A DNA stretch of 64,000 nt from Proteromonas lacertae. Taxonomy: Eukaryota > Sar > Bigyra > Opalinata > Proteromonadidae. The stretch covers positions 1 through 64,000 of the forward strand of contig NGBS01000612.1 in assembly GCA_002245135.1 (NCBI GenBank), read 5' to 3'. Made by a program: the position numbers and the translations under genes. The notes under the pieces are model-generated. The model did not search any database, had not been told where the DNA came from, and was given only the letters and a program-made list of their open reading frames with translations. The stretch's first letter is position 1; every line of letters starts with the position of its first letter. This document shows, one piece after another, positions 49,601-58,700 of the stretch.

Positions 49601-50365
49601 CAACTACTGCAATAGGTTCATGTTTACTTATTCTCTGTTTTGGCATTGATGATGATGTTTTTTCAACTTTACTTTGTGTTTTTGTAATTGTTTCTAATAT
49701 ATACTTTGACATTGCATCAATATTTGGGTAATCAAATGTAATACTTCCTGGTAATGAAACTCCTATTAAATCTGATAAAGTATTCTTTAATTCGATGGAT
49801 GTTAATGAATCCATACCAATTTCTTGGAATGGAGTTGTAACTTGCATTTGGCTTGATGATGGTAAACCAAGAATCTTACTTATAATCTTCTTTAATTGTT
49901 GAACAATAAAATCTTTCTGAGATTCAGTATTCTTTATATTTAGTAATTGACTAACAAATTCTGTAGTTGTTGATTTTGATACTTTCTGATTAGTAATTTG
50001 ACGATATTGTAATGGAGTAATTTGCTCTAAATTAGATAATAAATGATTAGATTCTTTAGATAAAACTTCCCAATTCATTGTTGAAACTACAACTATTGAA
50101 TTGACTGATGCTATTTCACTATTTACAATCAAATTGAATGATTCAATTGCTTTTTCTGATACTAATGGTGCAAACATTGATTTATTCCAATAATCATTAG
50201 ATAATTGAGAAGCCATACCTACATTGCCCCATGGTCCCCAAGCTATTGATACTGTTTTATATCCATTTCTTGTTCTTGATTCTGCATATGTATTTAAATA
50301 ATTATTAGCAGCAGCATAATTGGCTTGTGTGAAATTACCTGTGATGGATGTAATTGAACTGAATA
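43203..50365 (-). CDS. PKS block E: rest of KR2, ACP3, complete module 3, KS4 and start of AT4
   Basis: About 2387 residues. It opens with the KR2 active site (FSSITS and the NYAAAN tyrosine) directly at the transposon edge. ACP3 has GMDSLT near 49808. Module 3 is KS3 (from about 49622), AT3 (about 48040-47160, GHSIGE and HGFH intact), no DH, KR3 (TGGLGGIG near 46260; Trp eight residues before the catalytic Tyr and no LDD, both A-type signs) and ACP4 (GMDSIT near 45395). KS4 (from about 45208) and the AT4 N-terminal half follow. The frame is lost at about 43224, where AT4 carries one extra base relative to its sister copies. Confidence 0.85.
45280..49622 (-). other. PKS module 3: KS-AT-KR-ACP (hydroxyl-forming)
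   Basis: KS3 about 49622-48330, AT3 about 48040-47160, KR3 about 46290-45740, ACP4 about 45480-45280. There is no DH between AT and KR, only the structural half of the KR. KR3 lacks LDD and has SSVWG with Trp eight residues before the active Tyr, the A-type pattern that gives an L-hydroxyl. All catalytic residues are present and no frame break occurs. Confidence 0.82.
47300..48041 (-). repeat. AT repeat copy 3 (AT3)
   Basis: Intact frame. It shares with AT4 the variant segment SDGVGYKRLEVSHGFHSS and the CCCC run (47501-47504) that is one base shorter in AT1 and AT2. Confidence 0.85.
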
Positions 50366-50380
50366 CAGTCAAACCTGTAT
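50366..50380 (+). repeat. Left terminal inverted repeat of the pogo element
   Basis: CAGTCAAACCTGTAT, matching the right end perfectly in reverse complement. It starts CAG after TA, as in pogo/Tigger elements. Confidence 0.93.
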
Positions 50381-50392
50381 TATTCGAAGTAA

Positions 50393-50403
50393 TATAACTC
50401 GAA
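50393..50403 (+). repeat. Subterminal motif, left copy
   Basis: TATAACTCGAA, repeated in the same direction at 52697-52707, with a near copy (TATAACTCAAA on the minus strand) at 52737-52747 overlapping the right terminal repeat. Possible transposase-binding sites. Confidence 0.5.
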
Positions 50404-50969
50404 TAAATTACATTTTTTATTTTATTTTATATGATTTTATTTTTTTGTTATTTTTACATGTTCTAATCTTTTATAAATTACTATTACTATAATATATTCT
50501 ATCTATATTATTCTGAGGGTCATGATCTTCTTAAATGTCTCTCTGTTTGAAATTACTATATTTTCTTATTCTATATCAAAAGATTAGTAAATAAATAAAC
50601 CATTACAAGAAATACTATTCATAAATTCTTCTTGCTATGATTTATTTTCTATAAAAATGAGACTATAAAACGAATATTATTTTGAAACATATTTTGATTT
50701 TACTAATTCTAACTAATCTTAATGACTTAACTAATTTTATTTGTATATTTCTAGTTGAAATAGATTAATTTAATTTTTTGATTAATATTGAGATAGATTG
50801 AAATGAATTATGTTGAATCAATCACTTAGAGTATATAAAGATTAATAATTCATCACTTTATTAATATCTAATCACTTATATCCATAATATATCATTTTTA
50901 TATCCATAATTTATCACATAGTAAAAAGTGATTAATCAAGTGATTGATTTCATTTAATAAATTCTTAAC
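50404..50969 (+). promoter_or_regulatory. Transposon 5' non-coding region with a candidate promoter
   Basis: About 570 bp, AT-rich, no coding potential. A TATATAAAG string at about 50832-50840 lies 130 bp before the transposase ATG and could be a TATA box. Repeated ATCACTT/AAGTGAT strings (for example near 50870-50880 and 50925-50945) form short palindromes just before the gene. No function can be assigned. Confidence 0.35.
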
Positions 50970-52542
50970 ATGTTGAACAATTCAAAAAAAAGAAGTGGTA
51001 CTCAATTACCCTTACACACTAAAGCCATGTTGCTTAGACAATTAGAAGCTAAGCGTATAACAAGGTACGAAATATGTCAAAAATACTCAGTAAAACAATC
51101 AACTATATCTACATGGCTTATAAATAAGGATAAAATCATGAAATTTGAAGGTAATAATTATCATTAAGTTGTTATAAATAGATAAAGATGATAATATATT
51201 TAGAGAGAGAAAATCAAAGTATCCTGAGCTGGAAAGAAAATTATTGAATTGGTATAACTCAGCAATATCAAAAATATATATAACTCACATCCCAATCACA
51301 GAGTCAATTTTATTATACAAACTCAATCAATTATCAGAGAAGAAGTTCCATATCTCATATGTTCAAAATTTAATGAAACGTAACAAACTGAGTAGCGTAA
51401 ATCTTCATGGTGAAGCGTCATCATGCCCAAATGTTAATATTAGTAATGTCCGTAAGATTATTTCTTCTTATAAACCTATGTTCGTATTTAACATGGATGA
51501 AAGTGGTTTATATTACTCACAATTGCCTAGAAAATGTGTAATTGACAACCATGAAAAGAAGAACTTCAAAGGATTCAAAATAGCAAAGTCACGTATTTCA
51601 ATCGCAATTACAGTAAATATGGATAATTCAATTAAAGTACCAATTCTTTATATTGGAAAATCACAAAAACCTTTATGCTTTAATGAAAAACCTAACAATT
51701 ACATTAATCAATCCAATGCTTGGATGGATAATAGAGTTTTTAAATACTATATGGATAATATTTTTCTTCCCTCAGTCAAAGATATTATTAAAAACAACAA
51801 AGTACTTTTGGTGATGGATAATTGTGCATCTCATCCTAGATCATTAATTGGAGCAGAATATGATAACATTCAACTACTTTTCCTTCCGCCTAACTGCACA
51901 AGTCGTTATCAACCATTAGATATGGGAATTATTAACAAAATAAAAAGCAATTATAAAACTGAAATTTTAAAGAAATGTGTAGAAAATATTGAAAACTTTG
52001 AATTAATAAAGAATATTCAAATTGAAAACAGTAAAGGAAAAGGTGGTATAGCTTTATGTAAGCAACCGAATATAGCAGATGCTATGTATTATTCTACCAA
52101 AGTATTTTTTGGTCTTAAAAAAACAACAGTTATTAAATGTTGGTTGAAATCTTCATTACCATCTGAAGAACAAATAAAAGAATTAAATTCCATATTACAA
52201 TCAGAAAATTGTAATATGAATGTTGATGATGATGAAGAAAGTCAATGCGAATTAAGCCAAATAATTGGTAAAGTAAATGATATTATTATAGAAGATGGAA
52301 ATACAAATTCATTTATAAATGCAACTTCTCTTTTTAGTACAAAATCTATAAGTGAGTTGTACCCATTTTATAGCTTTGAAAATGAAGATGGTTTTAAAGT
52401 AGAAGTTGTTGATAATGTAATTCAAGAAAATAGTAAAGAAGATTCAAATAATGCAACCTGCAAAACCAAAAGAAGAATTGATAATATGTCTAATGAAATA
52501 AATAAAACTAAAAAAAGCAAGATTAACAACATCTTCGAATAA
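50970..52542 (+). CDS. pogo-type transposase, two exons joined across a 31-base intron
   Basis: Exon 1 is 50970-51150 and exon 2 is 51182-52542, giving 513 residues. Residues about 15-60 form a pogo/CENP-B helix-turn-helix (YEICQKYSVKQSTISTWL). After the join a second CENP-B-type DNA-binding region follows (YPELERKLLNWYNS). The DDE_1 catalytic domain has Asp in FNMDESG (51495-51497), Asp in VMDNCASH (51817-51819) and Asp in QPLDMGI (51919-51921). The last two are 33 residues apart, as in pogo/Tigger enzymes. The tail is Asn/Lys-rich with a basic nuclear-localisation-like end. It cuts and pastes the element at TA sites. Without the intron, exon 1 would stop after 65 residues. Confidence 0.88.
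51151..51181 (+). other. 31-base spliceosomal intron in the transposase gene
   Basis: GTAATA...AATAG. Unspliced, it brings a TAA stop right after the helix-turn-helix. Spliced, it joins KFE to DKDDNIFRERKSKYPELE, giving the basic stretch and YPxLE motif normal for CENP-B-like DNA-binding domains. Its size agrees with the receptor intron candidates. Confidence 0.75.
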
Positions 52543-52696
52543 TCTTTAAAACACTTATAAAATCTCTTTGTATATCAATTATTTTTAGTGTATTTAGTAT
52601 ATTTATTCAAATGTATAAAATAGTAAATTATAATCATTTTGTTTCAACATTTTATTTGATTATAATTCATTTTTCAAATAAACAAGAAGCAAAAAA
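52543..52696 (+). other. Transposon 3' non-coding region
   Basis: AT-rich sequence after the transposase stop, with no coding potential and no clear terminator. It runs into the subterminal repeats and the right inverted repeat. Confidence 0.6.
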
Positions 52697-52707
52697 TATA
52701 ACTCGAA
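52697..52707 (+). repeat. Subterminal motif, right copy
   Basis: TATAACTCGAA, identical to 50393-50403. Together with the inverted near copy at 52737-52747 it makes the right end richer in this motif than the left. Confidence 0.5.
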
Positions 52708-52744
52708 TTTTTGTCCGTTTCTTGAAAATGAAGGGGTTTGAGTT

Positions 52745-52759
52745 ATACAGGTTTGACTG
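52745..52759 (-). repeat. Right terminal inverted repeat of the pogo element
   Basis: Reads ATACAGGTTTGACTG on the plus strand, the exact reverse complement of the left end, and is followed by the TA duplication. Confidence 0.93.
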
Positions 52760-55150
52760 TAATACCAATAATGCAATATTGGGGAATACTTTTTCAATAT
52801 TTTCTATACCAATTACTTTTGGTTGAATTACTTTGTTATATGATTCATAAGACATGTTATTAATTAATTTATCATCTAACACACCAGCAGCATGAATAAC
52901 ACAATACACATTTAGATTCATTGATTTTAATTCCTGTTCAAGTCTATACAAATCATCAATATTAGTAACATCACTTTGTTTGCATAATATTTGACAATTA
53001 CCTGATTTTGATAATTCATTTACTTTATCTTGTAAATTAGAAGGTAATCCATGTCTTCCTAATATTACTATATTCTTTACATTCATTCCTATTAATGTTT
53101 CTACTAACGACATTCCTATACCTCCATATCCACCTGTTATAACGTATGTATCTTGTTGAGATGTTGATATTGGAGTTGTTGATGGTTTTAATAATGATTT
53201 ATTGACGCTTTCTATGAATAATTTATTATCTCTTATTGCTGATATTGTATTTGGATTCTTTGTAGTAATTATTGTATTGAATAAACTTTCATTATTTCTA
53301 TTTATATCAATAATTCTACATGTAGTTTGATGATTTTCTAAGGCAAATACTTTCATTATTCCAATATAATATGATTGAGTTAAATCAATTTCATTGTTAT
53401 TCTCATTTACATAATATCCATTTCTTGTTACTAATGTCAATGTAAACTGTTGATTGGATGATGACAACAATCTCAACATTGTAATGAACTTATATGAATC
53501 TTCAATTGATGATTTTGATGGTGAATAATACACTACATTTTCAATTGTTCCATATTCACTTAAGAATTGTTTGAAGTCATTATCTTCTAATTTCATACCA
53601 TATTTATTATCATCATGATAATAATGATCAGATTCATTTAAGAAACTACACTCTAATGAATTAATTCCTTCATATGAGTTTATTACTAATGTCTTCTTTG
53701 AATTTAATTCTTCCAATTCTTCTATTTCTTTTTCACTCCATTGAATTTGGTAAATATTTGAACTACTTACTTTGTGTGAACGTAATAATGCATTTCTATC
53801 AACTTCTTGTAATTTAAAGTTCTTTGAATAAGCGATAATTTCATTATTACCATTTAATAAATATAAATCAGCTAATACACTCTTTCTATCATTTGTTATT
53901 ACTTTTGAATAACAGTATAATTGTGTAGAATCTTCTACTTTTCGTAATAATGTAAATTCATCCAATGAAACTGGTAGTAATGTCTTAAACTCATCTTTTG
54001 AAACAGATAAACCAACAGAAGCAATAACAGTCTGAATACAACAATCAAACAATATAGGATACATATAATAGGCATTAGGTATTTCTTGAATGTTAATTTC
54101 ACCAATTGATTCATTATTATCACTATTAACATGGATATTTGATAATAATTGGAAATGAGGTCCAAATTCATAACCTCTTTCATTCAATTGCGAATAGAAA
54201 TCATTTTGTTGATATTCTCTACTAGAACATCTTGATATTATGGATTGTATATTATCAATATTCTCAGTACTATTATTATTATTATCTTCAATAACACCAT
54301 AACAATGAGTGATCCAACTATCTTTAGAATGAATATCACCTTCTACATAACTTGCTAACTCAAACATTACATTACCATTTGAATTGCTTGTTGCTAACTG
54401 AATTGTTGCTGAATTATCTAAGAATAAAGCTGATGTTAAATTGACATTGGATAATCTGATACTTTGTGACTTATTCATAAATAAACCAGCTTCAGCTACT
54501 AATTCTAAATAATAAACAGCTGGTAATATCAAACAATTGTTCATCATATGATCTTTCAATTCTTCAAACTTTGATGTATTTATTGTTGAAACAAATAAAG
54601 ATTCAGTCAATAATGGTGAACTGAAACAATAACCTGATAAATTAGATGAATATGAACAGATTGAATCGTCAGTTAATAAGTTACGATGAGTTGTATCAAT
54701 CCAACATCTTATTCTATCAAATGGATAATTCTCTAATGGAACTCTGTGATATAATAAATTATTAGAAGTATTAAATGGTAAATCATCTATTCCACTCGTG
54801 TATAATAATCCTACACTTCGTGTTATAGAACTTTGATCAGATGAACCTCTTACTAGTGATGGTACATAGATAATTGATGGATCATTTAAGATATATTTAC
54901 TCATTCCTATTAATACTGCATTTGGACCACATTCTAAATAAATCTTATTAGAATATAATTTATCACTACATTCTATTGATTGAGTAAATTGAACTGGATT
55001 TCGCAAGTGTTCGACCCAGTAATCAGCATTACTCATCTCATTTTCTTTTATTAAACTTCCACTTACATTACTGATTATATCTTTTACTGCTTTTCCATAT
55101 TTAATCTCATTTGCCACTTTTCGAAATTCTTCTAAGATTGGATTCATCAT
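52760..55150 (-). CDS. PKS block D: C-terminal part of AT2, DH2 and N-terminal half of KR2, cut by the transposon
   Basis: The PKS reading starts at an internal Met after a one-base deletion (CCC at 55195-55197) and ends at the TA duplication (52760-52761); the open frame continues a further 31 codons (to 52667) into transposon DNA. It contains the AT2 C-terminal motif (LECGPNAVLIGM), DH2 (His near 54550 in DHMMNNCLILP, Asp in ILFDCCIQ), no ER, and the KR2 nucleotide-binding motif TGGYGGIG near 53130. KR2 has HAAGVLDD, the LDD sign of B-type ketoreductases. The catalytic Ser and Tyr lie on the far side of the transposon. Confidence 0.85.
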
Positions 55151-55735
55151 TGAACTGTGGAAACCATGACTTACTTCTAATCGCTTATATCCAACCCATC
55201 ACTCTTTAGTTCATTCTCAAGTTTTTCAATCTCACTTATTAAACCACTTACTACATTCAGTTTTGGACCATTATAACATCCTATCTCTATACCATTATAT
55301 TTATTTATATATTCTAACACTTTTTCACTTTCCTAAAATACACATAACATTCCTCCTTTTCCATGTTCTAAACTACTCATCAATTTACCTCGAACACTTA
55401 TCAACTTCAATCCATCTTCTAAACTCATTATTCCACTTACTACTCCAGCTACATATTCACCTATACTATGACCTAATACACATGAAGCTTCGATTCCAAA
55501 ACTTGACCACATCTTATATAAACTATATTCCATACTGAATAAACAGGGTTGAGTGTATTTTGTATCATTCAACAATTCTTTATTTTCTTCATTATATAAT
55601 ACTTCTAATAGATTTGGAGATAAATATGAGGATAATATTTCATTACATTCATCTAATGTATCAGCAAATACTGAATTTGTATGATATAATTCCTTCGCCA
55701 TATTGAAATATTGAGATCCTTGACCTGTAAACATA
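54860..55735 (-). repeat. AT repeat copy 2 (AT2)
   Basis: It matches AT1 at its C-terminal half. Its N-terminal end diverges beyond about 55640 before the last FTGQGSQYF stretch matches again, so the copy is a mosaic. It has TAG at 55333-55335 and CCC at 55195-55197. Confidence 0.85.
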
Positions 55736-58700
55736 ACTACAATTTGAGGTTTTTTATTTGTTTCACAAACACCATATGTTACTCTCTTATCTTCTTTATT
55801 ATTTAAATAATTATCCAAAGCTTCTTTAACATCTTCTTTTGTTTGACATGAAACACTTAAACGATAATTGAAATGATTTCTACCATTTGATAATGTATAA
55901 CAAATGTCAGCAAGTGAATATGGAATGGATGTAATATTCTGAGAATATAACTTTGCTGATTCTACTAAACTGTATTGAGATTTAGCTGATAATTCAAATT
56001 CAAAATATTTATTCGTTTCATCAATTGTAACATCAGAATGTTTTGGTGCTTCTTCTACAATAACATGAGCATTTGTTCCACCAAAACCAAATGAACTAAT
56101 ACCACAAATCTTCTTTGAATAACTATCAGGCCAATTCATACCATTTGATGGAATAACAATACCTGATTGATCTATATGTAATAAACTATTAAGATGATTG
56201 AAATGTAAATGTGATGGTATGTAATTATTATTCATTGATAATAAGATCTTTATTAAACCAGCTACACCAGCAGCAGCTTCTAAATGTCCAATATTCGTTT
56301 TGACTGAACCAACTACAAGAGGATGGTTATTGTTATGACCTTTATATACATTCTGTAATGCATTTACTTCTATTGGATCTCCTAATTTTGTACCAGTACC
56401 ATGAGCTTCTATATAACTAACTTCAGAAGGAGAAACACCAGCATTGGATAATGCATTTTGGATCACTCTTTGTTGAGATGGACCATTTGGAGCAGTTAAA
56501 CCACTACTTCGACCATCTTGATTTACCGCACTTCCACGAATTATTCCCAATATATTATCATTATCTTTCATTGCATCACTTAATCTCTTTAATACAATTA
56601 TACCACATCCTTCACCTCTTACATAACCATTAGCAGAAGCATCAAATGTTTTACATTTTCCATCAGGAGCTAACATTCCAGCCTTTGAGAAATTTATCAT
56701 AGTTTCAGGTGAACTAATACAATTCACACCACCAGCTACAGCCATATTACATTCATTCAATCTCAAGCTTTGACAAGCTAAATGAATACTTACTAATGAT
56801 GATGAACAAGCTGTATCCACAGCAATAGAAGGACCTTGGAATCCATATAAATATGAAATTCTACCAACAGCTGTAGAGAAATAACTTCCAGTTGCAAAAT
56901 AACCATCATTCTTAGCAGAATCATCATACTTCATTTGTAATAATTGATAATCAGTTGTAGTTAAACCACAAAATACACCAACAGGTGAAGCTGTTAATTT
57001 AGCTGGTGCATAACCTGCATTTTCTAACGCTTCCCATACAATTTCTAATAGTAATCTTTGTTGAGGATCCATTGAAGCAGCTTCTCTTGGAGATATACCA
57101 AAGAATTGACAATCAAATTTATCAATTCCTGTATCTATTAAACCAGCAGACATTGTTTTCATTGTATTTGGTTTTTCACCAGTCGAATCATAATAATTTT
57201 CTATATCCCATCTTTCTTTTGGTATTACAGTGATACAATCTTTTCCTTGTTTCAATATATTCCAATATTCTTCTACAGAATTAGCGCCACCTGGGAATCT
57301 ACATCCCATACCTACAATTGCTATTGGTTCATTACTAGAAACACTTGATTTTGATAATGACAATGAAGCTGAAGGAGTAGATTGAGTTTCATTGGATAAA
57401 TCAATATTCTTTGATATAAATTCTACCATATCATCAACTGTTGGATAATCAAATGTAAATGTTGTTGATAGGTTCAATCCAGTTTTTGCTGATAATGTAT
57501 TTCTTAATTCAGTTGCCATTAATGAATCTAATCCAATATCTCTTAATGGACGATTATGAATAATTTCTTGTGTTGAATTCAATCCAAGAATACTTTGTAA
57601 TGATGTTAATACAATATCTTTAACTGAAGTTGGTTTTATTGACTTTGACATAGATGAACTACCACCAAATGAACTTCTTAATATATCACTAAATATTGAA
57701 TTCTTTAATAATTCTGGATAGTTCTTTCTTAATATATTAGAATCAAACTTGTTAATTATTACATTTGATAAGTATGTTTTTAATGCAGATTCTAAATTGT
57801 TTAATGCATCATTAGTTGGTATAAGAGTGACACCATATGATTTCCATTTACTACTACTAGTTTTAGTTGCCATTCCTACTTCTTTCCAAGGTCCCCAGTT
57901 TATTGCTAAACATGGAATACCATTCTCATTACAAATACTGTCTAAATAGGAATTAGCTGATGCATAATTAGCTTGACCACCATTACATGTTATTGATGTA
58001 ATTGATGAAAAACATACGAAGAAATCTAATGATTTTACATTAACTATTGACAATAAACTTCTAGCACCTTGAATTTTGGGTACATAAACTGATTTTATAG
58101 CTTCCCAATCCATATTTGCAAGAATAGAATCTTTAACAATACCAGCAGCATGGAAAACACCATTAATAGTTAAATTCTTTTCGTTATTATGTTGTTTAAT
58201 TGAATTAACACAGTTCTTATCTGCAATATCACCTTTTATACATTCAAATTTATATCCATTACTTTCTAAATCACTAACAAATGATTTCATTGATTCTGGT
58301 AAGCCATTTCTACCTAATAATATGAATGTAATATTCTTAGCTAATGAACAACACCATTTAATTAATTCTTGAGCAATTTGGCCATATCCACCTGTTAATA
58401 AATAACAGCCATTATCTTTAACACTTTGTCTTTCCTTTCTTTGATTCTTATTACTTTCTCTTGTTATAACAATCTTACCGATGTGTTTACCTGAAGCCAT
58501 AACTCTGAATGCATCTTTAGCATGATTGAAACAATATGGAACAACGGGTAATGGAGCATAAGTATCATTTCCAACATTATTAGCTATTGAATTTAATAAA
58601 GAATTACCTAAATTATGATCATTTTCAAACACATCTAATAAATCAAAGTGATAATATTTCACACCTGGTTTATTCTTATTTACATCTTCTTCTGTCCAAA

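Larger units (their letters stand above)
50366..52759 (+). mobile_element. pogo-type DNA transposon (Tc1/mariner superfamily), 2394 bp, inserted in the PKS KR2 domain
   Basis: Ends are 15-bp perfect inverted repeats (CAGTCAAACCTGTAT), flanked by TA on both sides (50364-50365 and 52760-52761), the target duplication of this superfamily. It carries one transposase gene with a CENP-B/pogo helix-turn-helix and a DDD catalytic triad, opposite in direction to the PKS. The termini and transposase look intact, so the insertion should be recent and the element possibly active. Removing the element and one TA rejoins the KR2 frame exactly at the conserved FSS motif. Confidence 0.93.
49680..57333 (-). 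other. PKS module 2: KS-AT-DH-KR-ACP, KR split by the transposon
   Basis: KS2 about 57333-56050, AT2 about 55733-54860, DH2 about 54640-53800, KR2 about 53155-52760 plus 50365-50200, ACP3 about 49890-49680. If intact it would leave a trans double bond: B-type KR with LDD, then DH, no ER. It carries an in-frame TAG, a one-base deletion and the pogo insertion, so it is the most damaged module. Confidence 0.8.
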
